From Blastocatellia bacterium (GTDB lineage Bacteria > Acidobacteriota > Blastocatellia > UBA7656 > JADIYM01), in contig JADIYM010000022.1 of NCBI GenBank assembly GCA_016705245.1, positions 5,596 to 69,595 on the forward strand: a DNA stretch of 64,000 bases. Reading direction: 5' to 3'. Every line of letters begins with the position of its first letter. Position 1 is the stretch's first letter. Both the position numbers and the translations under genes were made by a program. Shown here piece by piece: positions 1-8,949 of this stretch. Under the pieces are notes generated by a model, which saw nothing but the letters and a program-made list of their open reading frames with translations, did no database searches and was not told where the DNA came from.

Positions 1-552
1 CGACGCCGGAATCATGCCGAGTGTCGTCCCGATCATGAAGTCGCGCGCCTTCACGCCCGTAACGCCCCACACGAAATTCATGTGGGTGAACGGAAAGACC
101 GGAACGATCCTCGAAAACAGGACCGCCGAGAGCCCGGCGCCGGTCAGGCGCCTGTCGAATCGCTCCATGGCGTTTCCCGCGATGAATCGCGCAATGACCT
201 CCCTGCCGGCCGCGCGCGCGACGAAAAACGCGCACGTCGCGCCGATCGATGCGCCGATCTCGACGAGCAGGCCGCCGCCGAGCGTGCCAAACAGCAAGCC
301 GCCGGTCATCGTGAGGATCATCCCCGGAACGCCGGCGACCGTGAACACGACGAACGCGAGCACGAAGGCAAACGGCGCCATAGTACCGAGCCCGTCGCGC
401 GCCGAGCGCAGATCGGAAAGTCGAACCGTCTCGGCGAGCCCCGACTGCTGAAGTCCAACGCCGACGGTGGCCACGACGACGACGAGGATCGCGAGCTTCC
501 ACCAGCCGCGCCGAGGTGTCGCCGATTCGTCCGTCGCACGCATCCGCGTCAT
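1..552 (-). CDS. TVP38/TMEM64 (DedA-like) family membrane protein, C-terminus cut by window edge
   Basis: About 184 residues can be read, starting MTRMRATDES, followed by a membrane segment rich in V and A. A second segment is near MILTMTGGLLFGTLGG, and then comes the diagnostic stretch FSRIVPVFPFTHMNFVWG with a following TG-V motif. That pattern is the conserved core of the SNARE-associated/TVP38/DedA integral membrane family, which has been linked to lipid scrambling and membrane homeostasis. The start ATG overlaps the stop of the upstream MFS gene (ATGA), so the two are probably co-transcribed. The 3' end lies outside the window. The family call is fairly safe; the substrate is unknown. 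Confidence 0.8.
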   Translation of the reverse strand, partial: MTRMRATDESATPRRGWWKLAILVVVVATVGVGLQQSGLAETVRLSDLRSARDGLGTMAPFAFVLAFVVFTVAGVPGMILTMTGGLLFGTLGGGLLVEIGASIGATCAFFVARAAGREVIARFIAGNAMERFDRRLTGAGLSAVLFSRIVPVFPFTHMNFVWGVTGVKARDFMIGTTLGMIPAS

Positions 553-1817
553 TGTGCCTGAGCCGCTGCGGGAACGGGCATGTGAACGCGCGTCAGCAAC
601 AGTGCTGCCAACAGGCCAATGACGGCACTCATCCCGAATGCGAGCTCGGGACCGCCTGCGGCCCACACGCCGCCCATCAATATCGAGGCCGGCAACACGG
701 TGACACCGATGGCGAAGTTGTACAGGCCGAACGCGGTTCCGCGGCGGTCCGGCGCGACGAGATCCGCGACGAGCGCCTTTTCGGCGCCCTCGGCAAGACC
801 GAAGTATGCGCCGTAAACGAGGAAGAGCGCCCACACGGCAACCGGTCCGTCGACAAATGCGAACCCGGCATAGACGCCCGCGTAGACGACCCATCCGGCG
901 AGGATGAGACGCTTCCGGCCGAACCGGTCCGACATGTCACCGCCTGCAACCGATGTCACGACCTTCATCACGTGCAGTGCCGCCCAGAGCAACGGCAAAT
1001 GCGCGGGACTCACCCCGGCCGACGTCGCCCGGAGGAGCAGAAACGCATCCGTCGAGTTCGACAGTGTGAACAGTGCCAGCGTTCCCAGGTACCACCGGAA
1101 GTTGCCGTCGAATCCGGCCAGCGAAAGCCGGGGGACAGCTTTCGTCCCGGTTCCTTCGGCTGTCTTCACCTCGCGAACGGCGAGGACGGCAACGAGGACT
1201 GAAAGCGCAGCGGGGATGGCCGCGATCAGGAAGATGGTCGTCAGTTCGGGGTGCGACGGCGCGTTCGCGTCCAGTGCCACCCACCAGAGCAGCAGAAAGC
1301 CGACGAGCGGTCCGATGACGGCGCCGGTGTGATCCATCGCGCGGTGGAATCCGAACGCAAGCCCGCGCTCCCCGACACGAGCGGAGTCGGCCAGCAGAGC
1401 GTCGCGCGGCGCGCCCCGAATGCCCTTCCCGACCCGGTCGAACACGCGCAGACCAAGCGCCATCGGCCAGCTGTTCGCAAGCGCAAGGCCCGTTCGCGCG
1501 ACCGCCGCAACCCCGTATCCCGCAACTATGAGCTCCTTTCGCCGGCCCATCCGGTCGCTGAGCGCGCCCGATACGAGCTTCAGCAACGAGCTGACGGATT
1601 CCGCCGCTCCCTCGATGAGACCGATGACGGCTGGCGACGCGCCAAGCGACAGCGAGAGGAACACGGGTAGCAGCGGGTAGATGATTTCGCTCGACGCGTC
1701 ATTGAGCATGCTCACGAGGCCGATGGCGAGCACGTTGCGCGGCATCCCGATCGTTCGACGAAGGAGCGATCCGCGTTCCTCTGGCTTTTCAGGATCACCC
1801 ATGCCGGTTCGCCGCAC
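549..1817 (-). CDS. MFS transporter
   Basis: 422 residues with about 12 hydrophobic segments, the usual size for a major facilitator permease. The loop after the second segment reads GALSDRMGRRKELI, a clear MFS motif A. DRVGKGIRGAPRDALLAD (about residues 132-150) is typical of a conserved bacterial MFS subfamily without an assigned substrate. A second motif-A-like loop, GGDMSDRFGRKR, starts the C-terminal half. The GTG start at 1817 overlaps the kinase stop by one base; an ATG five codons later is an alternative. The gene sits between a large kinase and a TVP38-type gene in one minus-strand run. It may export or import a small solute; nothing shows which. Confidence 0.88.
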   Translation of the reverse strand: MRRTGMGDPEKPEERGSLLRRTIGMPRNVLAIGLVSMLNDASSEIIYPLLPVFLSLSLGASPAVIGLIEGAAESVSSLLKLVSGALSDRMGRRKELIVAGYGVAAVARTGLALANSWPMALGLRVFDRVGKGIRGAPRDALLADSARVGERGLAFGFHRAMDHTGAVIGPLVGFLLLWWVALDANAPSHPELTTIFLIAAIPAALSVLVAVLAVREVKTAEGTGTKAVPRLSLAGFDGNFRWYLGTLALFTLSNSTDAFLLLRATSAGVSPAHLPLLWAALHVMKVVTSVAGGDMSDRFGRKRLILAGWVVYAGVYAGFAFVDGPVAVWALFLVYGAYFGLAEGAEKALVADLVAPDRRGTAFGLYNFAIGVTVLPASILMGGVWAAGGPELAFGMSAVIGLLAALLLTRVHMPVPAAAQAQ

Positions 1818-4800
1818 TACTCGACCGACACGGCAAACCGTATCGCCGCATCCATCGACATCGAGGCGCCCTCGGACGAAGCGGAGTCCGCGTCGCTTCC
1901 AGGTTCCGCGCGGACTGGCGCGAGCAGCTCGTCATAGAAGGCGCGCTCTGAATCCGCCACTACGATGTCGGCTCGCCGCTCGACGGCACGCGCGGCGGCC
2001 TCGATCACCAACGCCCGGCGAAACTGTCCGCTGGCTGCGGCGACCACTGCCATGGCTTCGAGTCCGAAGGTGACCGCGCGCATCTCGCCGGATGCGTGCG
2101 ATACCGACAGTCCGTCGGCGACCCGCTCACGGCCACTGGCCGCGTCGCCGAGCAGCGCGACGGCCAGCCCTAGCCCGATCCGGCTGTACCCGACTAGTTT
2201 GCGGAAACCGATTCGCTCGGCGGTTGCCTCCGCTTCCTCAAAGCGTCGTCTCGCGTAAGGCAGATCCCGTAGCCTCAACCCGATCTCGCCGAGGTTATGC
2301 AGCATGAGCGTGACCCGCCAATCGTCGCCGATGTCGCGTGCACGGACGAGCGTGGCCTCGAACCGATCCCGCGCGATCGCATAGTCGCCGCGCTCCATCG
2401 CGACGAGCCCGAGGTTGAACTCGAGCACAACGAGGTTCATCTCCTTGCCGATGCCGTGCGTCGTGCGCAGCTCGATGCCTTCGCGAATGCAGCTCTCCGC
2501 GTCGTCGAAACGTCCGAGGAAGATCAGCGCATCTCCCTTGCCGTCGAGCGCCGTCGCGACCGTTACCAGGTCGCCGAGGTCGCGGCCAATCTCGAGGCTT
2601 TGCTCGTACTGGTCGAGCGCTTTCGCGGCGTTCCCCGCGAAGCTGAAGAGAAATCCCGTTGAGAACATCGCCGATGCAAGCTCGAGCGTTGGCGGCTGGC
2701 CCTTCGCGGCGTCCTGCGCGGCCAGAAGCCACTCGAGACCCTCTGACGCATGAGAACGCATGTCCCAGAAGTGGCAGAGTCTCGCGGCAAGCAGGAGGCC
2801 GCCATTCACATTTCGGCGCCCACGAATCGACCAGCGAAGGGCGGAACGAATGTTGTCGTGCTCGCGTTCGCACCTGTCGAGGTGACGTTTCTGGTTGACA
2901 CTGGCAATGATGCCGAGTCTCGTCGCCTCGGCCTCGGCAAGCACCCATCCGAAATAGCGCTCGCGCACTTCGCCTTCCCGTCCCGATGCATCGAGTTTCT
3001 CGGCGGCGTATTCGCGGATGGTCTCGAGCATCCGGTATCGGACCTGCTCGTCGCGCTCGCTGACCATCACGAGCGACTTGTCTATCAGGGCGGCAAGAAC
3101 GTCGAGTATGTCGGCGGCGTGGATCGCATCGCCAGCGCAGACTTCCTCGGCGGCCTCGAGCGTGCAGCCGCCGGCGAAAACCGACATGCGCTGCAGCAAC
3201 GCGCGTTCCGGTTCCGCGAGCAGACCGTAGCTCCAGTCGACGGTCGCGCGCAGTGCCGGCTGTCGCCCGGACCGGCCGCCGGACGTCAGCAGCGCGAACC
3301 GATCGTCCATTCGGGCGAGCATCTGGTCGATGGACATGACGCTGACGCGAGACGCCGCCAGCTCGATGGCCAGCGGAATGCCGTCGAGGCGCGAAACCAG
3401 ACGAGCCACCGACTCGACCGTCTGCGGCGTGAGCTCGAACGACTGGCGCTTTCGGCGGGCACGTTCGACGAAGAGCTGCACGGATCCGCACGTCATGATG
3501 TCGGCCACCGAAGCGCCCGGGTGATCCAGATCGGGCAAGTCGAGCGGCGACACTTGCCAGAGCGTCTCGCCGGCCACGTTGAGCGCCTCGCGACTGGTCG
3601 CAAGAATGCGCAGGCGTGGCGCCGTCCTCAACAGACTGTCGACCGCGGACGAGATGGCATCGACGAGGTGCTCGCAGGTATCGAGGATGACCAGCGCCGC
3701 TCGCTCGCGCAGCGCGTCGCCAAGCGTGTCGAGAAGTGGCCGATCCGGTTCTTCCTTCACGTTCAGCGTCGTAGCAATGGCGCGCGTTACGCTTTCGGGC
3801 TCGGCGATTGGCCGCAGTTCTATCAGCCACACGCCGTCGCTGAACGTCCCGAGCATTCGACGGCCAGCCTCGAGCGCGAGGCGGGTCTTGCCGATGCCTC
3901 CGGGGCCGACGAGCGTGACGAGTCGCGCGCTCCCGAGCGCCTCCACCAGTCCATCGAGATCGGCATCGCGAGCGACGAAGCTCGTGATGGGCTCGGTGAG
4001 GTTGCCGAGCGGAGGGACGACAGCGGTCGTCGGATACACCGGCGTCGGCAGGGACCCGCCGGAGACGAACGGCGCGGTGGTCGGCGAGATGCCGCTCGCC
4101 CGCCGCAGGTCGGCCTCGAATTCCGCGACGGACGCGTATCGCTCGGTCGGCGACTTTGCCAGGGCTCGCAATACGACGTCGTCGACCTCCGGAGGGATAC
4201 CGTTGTCGAGGGTCGACGGTGGCGGAGCATTCTCATTGATATGTTTGAGGATCAGTTGGACCGCCGATCGTGCGACGAAGGGCGTTTCCCCGGTGAGACA
4301 CTGATAGAGAACGCAACCGAGCGAGTAGATGTCGGACTGCAGCCCAAGCCGCTCGCCGCGGCATTGCTCCGGCGACATGTAGGCGGGCGTGCCGATGAGC
4401 GCGCCAGTGTGGGTCAGTTGCTCGCCATCGTCGTCCTCGGGCGTCTGGAGTTTCGCGATGCCGAAGTCGAGCACCTTCACGATTTCGGAGCCGCGCGGAC
4501 CAATTTCGAGAAATATGTTGTCAGGCTTGAGGTCGCGGTGAATGATTCCGGCGTCGTGGGCCGCCTGGACCGCCTGGCACGCCTGACCGAGAACACGCAC
4601 CGACCGTTCGATCGACAGCTTACGTCCGAGATCGATCTCGGTCGCCAGCGACCGTCCTTCCATCATCTCCATCACGAAGTAGGCGCCGGCGTCCGACGAC
4701 ACTCCGAAGTCGTAGATGGATACGATGTTCGGGTGCTTCAACCGAGCCATGGCGACGGCTTCGCGCTCGAATCGCTGCCTGGCGCCGTCGTCGATGACGA

Positions 4801-5230
4801 GCGCCGACGTCAGTACCTTCAGCGCGACGGGCCGCTCGAGTGCAACCTGCGTGGCGCGGTAGACGACGCCCATGCCCCCGGCGCCAATCCGACGATCAAT
4901 TCGGTATTTGCCGTCGATGAGCGCGCCCGGCAGCAGCACACCCGGCAGTTGATCAGAGGCGGCCTGGTTCATCGCCCTTGCAAGTACCGGTCCCGCCGCG
5001 ACTCGCGTCCCATCGGGATCCGGGCTGGCTCCGTCGACCCACGTTGCCGCCTGTCGGGCGAGCATCTCTTCGATTCGTAACCTCAAGGCAGCGTCCGAGC
5101 CGCACGCCTTGTCGAGATACGCGCCGCGGCTCTCCGGTGAGAGGTTGCACGCAACGGCGAAGATCTCCTTCAGACGGTCACTGTCCTGCGTCACATTCAT
5201 GATCGGGCCATCTGAACCGGATCCGCTCAC
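1817..5230 (-). CDS. Ser/Thr protein kinase fused to a P-loop ATPase and TPR-like domain
   Basis: 1137 residues. The kinase domain spans about residues 108-375: glycine loop IGAGGMGVVYRA (115-126), VALKVL lysine (138), HRDLKPDN (231-238), DFG (255-257) and GTPAYMSPEQ activation segment, so all catalytic residues are present. A proline-rich linker leads to an NB-ARC/LuxR-type ATPase with P-loop VGPGGIGKTR (441-450) and a Walker B-like LVILDTCEHLVD. The last 450 residues are helical and TPR-like. Such kinase-AfsR-like hybrids act as cytosolic signalling hubs. There is no transmembrane segment. The GTG start at 5230 overlaps the SRAP stop (GTGA); an ATG at 5200 is possible. Targets are unknown. 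Confidence 0.9.
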   Translation of the reverse strand: MSGSGSDGPIMNVTQDSDRLKEIFAVACNLSPESRGAYLDKACGSDAALRLRIEEMLARQAATWVDGASPDPDGTRVAAGPVLARAMNQAASDQLPGVLLPGALIDGKYRIDRRIGAGGMGVVYRATQVALERPVALKVLTSALVIDDGARQRFEREAVAMARLKHPNIVSIYDFGVSSDAGAYFVMEMMEGRSLATEIDLGRKLSIERSVRVLGQACQAVQAAHDAGIIHRDLKPDNIFLEIGPRGSEIVKVLDFGIAKLQTPEDDDGEQLTHTGALIGTPAYMSPEQCRGERLGLQSDIYSLGCVLYQCLTGETPFVARSAVQLILKHINENAPPPSTLDNGIPPEVDDVVLRALAKSPTERYASVAEFEADLRRASGISPTTAPFVSGGSLPTPVYPTTAVVPPLGNLTEPITSFVARDADLDGLVEALGSARLVTLVGPGGIGKTRLALEAGRRMLGTFSDGVWLIELRPIAEPESVTRAIATTLNVKEEPDRPLLDTLGDALRERAALVILDTCEHLVDAISSAVDSLLRTAPRLRILATSREALNVAGETLWQVSPLDLPDLDHPGASVADIMTCGSVQLFVERARRKRQSFELTPQTVESVARLVSRLDGIPLAIELAASRVSVMSIDQMLARMDDRFALLTSGGRSGRQPALRATVDWSYGLLAEPERALLQRMSVFAGGCTLEAAEEVCAGDAIHAADILDVLAALIDKSLVMVSERDEQVRYRMLETIREYAAEKLDASGREGEVRERYFGWVLAEAEATRLGIIASVNQKRHLDRCEREHDNIRSALRWSIRGRRNVNGGLLLAARLCHFWDMRSHASEGLEWLLAAQDAAKGQPPTLELASAMFSTGFLFSFAGNAAKALDQYEQSLEIGRDLGDLVTVATALDGKGDALIFLGRFDDAESCIREGIELRTTHGIGKEMNLVVLEFNLGLVAMERGDYAIARDRFEATLVRARDIGDDWRVTLMLHNLGEIGLRLRDLPYARRRFEEAEATAERIGFRKLVGYSRIGLGLAVALLGDAASGRERVADGLSVSHASGEMRAVTFGLEAMAVVAAASGQFRRALVIEAAARAVERRADIVVADSERAFYDELLAPVRAEPGSDADSASSEGASMSMDAAIRFAVSVE

Positions 5231-5913
5231 GTGTCGAAGAGGGTGGCATTTCTGACGGGTTCGATCAGCGCCGACTCATCGACGGCGGGCGAATTGACGC
5301 GACGCGAAACAGGAAACGCTTCCATCTCGTCCGGCGCGCACGGTCGCAGGAGCTCGAGGCGAACGGACGGAGACGTCTCGGGATCGAGCCACGCGGCCTC
5401 GTCCTTCGGGTCGAGAATCACGGGCATGCGATTGTGAATCGGCCCCATCAGCGCATTCGGTTCGGTGGTGAGGACGGTACACGTTGAAACCGGAGTCCCT
5501 TCCTCGGGCCTCCAGGTCTCCCAAAGGCCCGCGAAGGCAAACAGCCGGCCATCGCGGTATCGGATGTACATCGGCGTCTTGCCACCTGAGCCCTTCTGCC
5601 ATTCGTAGAATCCGTCGGCCGGAATCAGGCACCGCCGCTTCGCAAGCGCCTGACGAAACGACGGCTTCTCGGCGACAGTCTCGCTCCGTGCATTGATGAG
5701 CTTGCTGCCGATCGATGCATCCTTGGCCCAGAACGGAATGAGTCCCCATCGATACATCGTCGCGACGCGTTCGGGCTCACCGGATATGCCGAGGACGCGC
5801 TGCGTCGGGGCGATGTTGTAGCGGGGCTCGACGGGATCGAGATCCAGAAGCGTCACTGCAAAGCGCTCGGCGATGGCCGCAGTCCTGTGCCTGAGGGTGA
5901 ATCGTCCGCACAC
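5227..5913 (-). CDS. SRAP-domain protein (YedK/HMCES family)
   Basis: 228 residues starting V(M)-CGRFTLRH. The Cys directly after the initiator Met is the catalytic residue that links covalently to abasic sites in single-stranded DNA in this family, which fixes the GTG at 5913 as the start even though the frame is open further upstream. Other family signatures are PRYNIAPTQ, WGLIPFWAKD, NARSET, RCLIPADGFYEW and GPIHNRMPVIL, the last holding the active-site His. The expected role is to protect abasic sites during replication. Length is normal. The stop overlaps the start of the kinase gene. Confidence 0.93.
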   Translation of the reverse strand: MCGRFTLRHRTAAIAERFAVTLLDLDPVEPRYNIAPTQRVLGISGEPERVATMYRWGLIPFWAKDASIGSKLINARSETVAEKPSFRQALAKRRCLIPADGFYEWQKGSGGKTPMYIRYRDGRLFAFAGLWETWRPEEGTPVSTCTVLTTEPNALMGPIHNRMPVILDPKDEAAWLDPETSPSVRLELLRPCAPDEMEAFPVSRRVNSPAVDESALIEPVRNATLFDT

Positions 5914-6004
5914 GATTCCGACTATAGCCTCCAGACCGGGTGGCCGCCAACGTCCTGCAATTCTTGGTAGCGCCCAGTTGCTCCTTCGCGTCTTTGCGTC
6001 TTCC

Positions 6005-6078
6005 TTTGCGCCTTTGCGCCTTTGCGGGAACCTCTTCGACGGCTTGAAGAATTTCCCGCAAAGGCGCAAAGGCGCAAA
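6005..6078. repeat. Perfect 26-bp inverted repeat with GCAAAGGCGC core
   Basis: Left arm 6005-6030 and right arm 6053-6078 are exact reverse complements, with a 22-base loop. Each arm contains three spaced copies of the GGCGCAAA-type unit, and related units extend to about 5984. It lies between the divergent SRAP and HD-GYP genes. GCAAAGGCGC-type hairpins recur in many environmental genomes; I see this as a dispersed palindromic repeat and not as a terminator, since neither gene ends here. Confidence 0.75.
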
Positions 6079-6254
6079 TTGAGCGGGTTGCCTGCACCAG
6101 GATCGAAGGTGACCCACTACCCACTTTTTCAACTGACAGTCGACATTTGTGCGCGGTTGAAGTATCAATGCGGTCTTTTCCGGCTCCGTTGGCTGCGCCG
6201 TGGCACACGGATTGTTTCTATTGGCGCCAGTCGAATCCGAGGGGGCGAACCACC

Positions 6255-7004
6255 GTGAACATCAGCCAGTGCACACCGACTCCGATCGTCCTGCGATCGG
6301 GTCCCCAACGCGCAGTTCTGACCGACTTGCTGACGTCGATCCGCTCGTGTCGAAACGAGACCTACGCCCTTTGGGAGCACTCGCTCGCGGTTGCGGCAAC
6401 GGCCCGGCAACTGGCGGCCCAGCTCGGGCTCTCGCGCGAGCTTCGGCGGCTAGCGTACCTGAGTGGACTGCTACATGACGTCGGGAAGTCGGCGATGTGC
6501 TACGCGACGCTCTTCAAGCCCGGACCGCTGACGACTGAGGAACGGACGTATCTCCGTCTGCATCCACAACTTGGCGCCAACATGGTCCAGGACCTGAAGA
6601 CGCCCGAGATCCTCGATGCCGTGAACTGTCACCACGAGCTCTTCGACGGAAGCGGCTATCCGTTCGGACTTCAGGCGACCCAGATTCCGATTCTCGCGCG
6701 AATCGTGGGCGTCGCGGACTACTACGAGGCGCTGCGAGAGTCACGACCGTATCGTCCTCTTGCGTGCACGCATTCGGAGGCCATCGGGATCATCTCGACC
6801 CTCGCCGAATGCGAAAAGCTCGATCCGATGATCTGCGCGCATCTCGAGGTCGCAGTGGGTCCCAACTCTAAAGAACCGGTCAAATTGTTTGAACGGTTCT
6901 CTATCTTTTTTGAGTTGTCGGTCTCGTATTCGGCTCGACCGAGCGTCTACGGCAGCACCGGAACGCCGTCGAGCAGAATGAGGATTCCGTCGGGCTCAGG
7001 TTGA
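6255..7004 (+). CDS. HD-GYP domain phosphohydrolase
   Basis: 249 residues from the GTG at 6255 (an ATG at 6168 is also in frame). The metal-binding HD pair is in LLHDVGKS (about residues 74-75) and the defining HHELFDGSGYP motif is at about 126-136, complete with GYP. Family members hydrolyse cyclic di-GMP or related dinucleotides. There is no fused receiver or sensor domain, so this is a free-standing enzyme or a partner of another regulator. The last 25 residues are low in hydrophobic residues and overlap the 3' end of the convergent small gene by 58 bases; the natural stop could lie slightly earlier if the consensus has an indel. Confidence 0.85.
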   Translation: MNISQCTPTPIVLRSGPQRAVLTDLLTSIRSCRNETYALWEHSLAVAATARQLAAQLGLSRELRRLAYLSGLLHDVGKSAMCYATLFKPGPLTTEERTYLRLHPQLGANMVQDLKTPEILDAVNCHHELFDGSGYPFGLQATQIPILARIVGVADYYEALRESRPYRPLACTHSEAIGIISTLAECEKLDPMICAHLEVAVGPNSKEPVKLFERFSIFFELSVSYSARPSVYGSTGTPSSRMRIPSGSG

Positions 7005-7306
7005 GCCGTCCGATTCCCGCGGGTTCGTTGTGTCTCAGAAGAACGACGCGCCTTCGACGATCGACGCGACTTGCGCCTCGGAGTGTTTGCGCGTGGACCC
7101 GTACTGACTTCGTCATCGTCGCCGAAAACCCGAAACACTCCCTTTACGCGCCGGACCGAATCGTGTCCCGCCTGATCCGAAGCTCGACGAAACGAGTCCG
7201 GCGCCTCGAGGCGTTGACGCGGCGTCGCCACGGGATTCGAGGTCTCGGCAAAGACCGTCCCTGATGCGAACAATATGATTGCGACGACGATTCCTGCCTT
7301 CTTCAT
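6947..7306 (-). CDS. Small secreted hypothetical protein
   Basis: 119 residues. The start MKKAGIVVAIILFASGTVFA is a textbook signal peptide, and a GAGAGG Shine-Dalgarno lies about 8 bases before the ATG at 7306, which supports this start over the longer open frame. The mature part is very basic and rich in R, S and T, ending in ILILLDGVPVLP. No known family recognised. It is exported, possibly to the periplasm. It converges with and overlaps the HD-GYP gene. Confidence 0.6.
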   Translation of the reverse strand: MKKAGIVVAIILFASGTVFAETSNPVATPRQRLEAPDSFRRASDQAGHDSVRRVKGVFRVFGDDDEVSTGPRANTPRRKSRRSSKARRSSETQRTRGNRTAQPEPDGILILLDGVPVLP

Positions 7307-7543
7307 GATGTGGAAACCTCTCTGCCCAAGTTCGCGAACGGCCGCTCGGAAGTTCACAATTTTCTTATCAAGGCTGATGTTAGCGGCACAACGCCAGCCG
7401 CCCGATGTTCTTGCACGAGCAGCGACGGCCTCCGTGACGCGACGATTTGCGGGTCCGGTCATTGCTCCGTCACTCTTTCCGAGCCATCCAGACTTCTAGT
7501 TGCGTATCTACCCGGATACGTTCGGCGGCCCGGCAAGCGTTAA

Positions 7544-7584
7544 CGAAGAGGTTGCTATCTGAATAGCGAAGAGGTTGCTATCTG
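7544..7584. repeat. 18-bp direct repeat, two copies
   Basis: CGAAGAGGTTGCTATCTG occurs at 7544-7561 and again at 7567-7584, a 23-base period. It sits in the 7307-7981 intergenic region, which otherwise holds the large hairpin at 7596-7717 and no convincing gene. It could be a protein-binding site for the downstream secretion operon; this is inference only. Confidence 0.55.
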
Positions 7585-7595
7585 GAGGTTGGGGA

Positions 7596-7717
7596 ACCCG
7601 CTCGCTATCGCTCGTGGTACTGATCCCCCGTCAGCCGAATGTACCCTTCAAATCGCGTCCGGCACGTCGCCATGCGTGCCGTGGCAGGATCAGTACCGCG
7701 AGCGATAGCGAGCGGGT
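7596..7717. repeat. Dispersed palindromic repeat, copy 1 (31-bp arms)
   Basis: Arms 7596-7626 and 7687-7717 pair over 31 bases with one G-T type mismatch and enclose a 60-base loop. The arm contains GCTCGCTATCGCTCG followed by a TACTGATCC end. It shares its core with the hairpins at 17.9, 24.3 and 32.1 kb. It lies upstream of the type III secretion operon. Another half-copy-like stretch (CCCGCTCGTTCGCGGTACCG) is at 7751-7770. Confidence 0.8.
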
Positions 7718-7981
7718 CGCATTGAGGATGAGCACTCACGACGGGAACGACCCGCTCGTTCGCGGTACCGACACATGAGGCCTGCGATCCATCAGGCGTC
7801 TGACACGACGGGTATTGGCGTCTCTGTTCGTCAATTTTTTCATCCGACCGTTGATCTTTCGTCGTCAGGTTTTTCATCGCTTCGTGCCAACGTGTTGAAA
7901 AGGAACGATTTCGGCTTTGGCACAGCCGTTGCCCTTCGTTGATCGGTCGTCGAGACCGAATCCACCAGCGAAGGAGTGCCC

Positions 7982-8659
7982 ATGCACGCAGTCGAAACGG
8001 AGCTCGCCGGGAATGACCTGTCGCCGTGCCTGCGGCTGAGCGAAGCCGATGTCGCGAGACGCAACGAGCTGGTCCTCAGCTATCGGCCCTACGTCATTCG
8101 AGTGGCCCACGCAGTCGTTTTGACGGTGCCAGCGTATGTCGAGCTCGACGACCTCATCGGGTGGGGCTACCTCGGGCTCATCGAGGCGGCGGATCGGTTC
8201 GAGGAATCCCGCGGCGTGCCGTTTCGGTCCTACGCCCACTTCCGAATCAAGGGCGCGATCTACGACGGCCTGCGTCGCGAATTCGGCGCCCACGTCCCAT
8301 CCCAGCTCGCCTCCGAGGATTTCGGCGCAGATCCGGCGGGACCGGACGTGTTGTGCGCCGATGCGGCGTACGCACGGGGCGCTGCCGACGAGCTGTTCGG
8401 TCTCGCCGCTGAGCTGTCGCCCGATCACCTCGTCTGGATTGCCGAATTGCGTGCCCTCGTCGACGAGGCGATGGAGAGCCTTCTGCCTATCGAGCGCGAA
8501 GTGCTTCGGCACCGCTATTTTCTCGACAAGCCGGTAGTTGCACTCGCCGGCGCCAGAAACCTGTCCAAGTCGTGGCTCTCGCGCGTGCATACGCGAGCAC
8601 TCGTGAAGCTCCGCGAGGAGTTCGAGAACAGGATCCAGGCTCGAGGGGTGCAGTCGTGA
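7982..8659 (+). CDS. Sigma-28-like (FliA/WhiG group) sigma factor
   Basis: 225 residues. Region 2 is clear: YVELDDLIGWGYLGLIEAAD then FEESRGVPFRSYAHFRIKGA, the form typical of group 3 flagellar/sporulation sigma factors. The C-terminal part, LLPIEREVLRHRYFLD through LSKSWLSRVHTRALVKL, is a region 4 helix-turn-helix. AAGGAG at 7971-7976 gives a 5-base spacing to the ATG at 7982; the GTG at 7976 would overlap that ribosome site. The next gene starts inside its stop codon, so this factor heads the type III secretion operon and plausibly directs transcription of it or of effector genes. No flagellar structural genes are visible in the window. Confidence 0.88.
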   Translation: MHAVETELAGNDLSPCLRLSEADVARRNELVLSYRPYVIRVAHAVVLTVPAYVELDDLIGWGYLGLIEAADRFEESRGVPFRSYAHFRIKGAIYDGLRREFGAHVPSQLASEDFGADPAGPDVLCADAAYARGAADELFGLAAELSPDHLVWIAELRALVDEAMESLLPIEREVLRHRYFLDKPVVALAGARNLSKSWLSRVHTRALVKLREEFENRIQARGVQS

Positions 8660-8949
8660 GTACCCGGGTCCGCGCGGTCGAGCCCCAAATCGCGGTCGAC
8701 CAGGCAGCGCCGCATCCGGCGGTCTCGACCGGAAACCGCTCGTTTGCCAGCGTCTTGCGCGACGCGGTCCAGGCGGCGGAGCGAGGCCGCTCGGCGCGAA
8801 CACCGGATACTCCCCCTGTCACGGATACAGCGCGCGCGCTGGCCCTTCAGGCCTCGATCTACCGCCACGCCGAACAGGTCGAGATCGTCTCGAAGGTCGT
8901 CGACCACGCCGTGAGCGCGATGAAGACGATTCTCCAGACGAGGCTGTGA
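8656..8949 (+). CDS. sctI: Type III secretion inner-rod protein SctI-like
   Basis: 97 residues; GTG start overlapping the sigma factor stop (GTGA). The N-terminal half is disordered-looking. The C-terminus, ALALQASIYRHAEQVEIVSK followed by VVDHAVSAMKTILQ, has the amphipathic helix and the E-x-V-S-K-V pattern of the YscI/EscI/HrpB rod family, which polymerises beneath the needle. Position directly before the SctJ lipoprotein matches the yscI-yscJ order. Such short proteins are divergent, so the call rests on helix pattern plus context. Confidence 0.72.
   Translation: MSTRVRAVEPQIAVDQAAPHPAVSTGNRSFASVLRDAVQAAERGRSARTPDTPPVTDTARALALQASIYRHAEQVEIVSKVVDHAVSAMKTILQTRL

Noticed and set aside
2750..5080. 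776-residue plus-strand open frame
   Set aside because: It is the antisense shadow of the kinase-ATPase-TPR gene; composition is Arg-rich with no family motif, a common artefact at high GC.
7596..7717. CRISPR-like array in the 7.5-7.7 kb repeats
   Set aside because: Only one inverted pair and one two-copy direct repeat; no regular repeat-spacer series and no cas genes.
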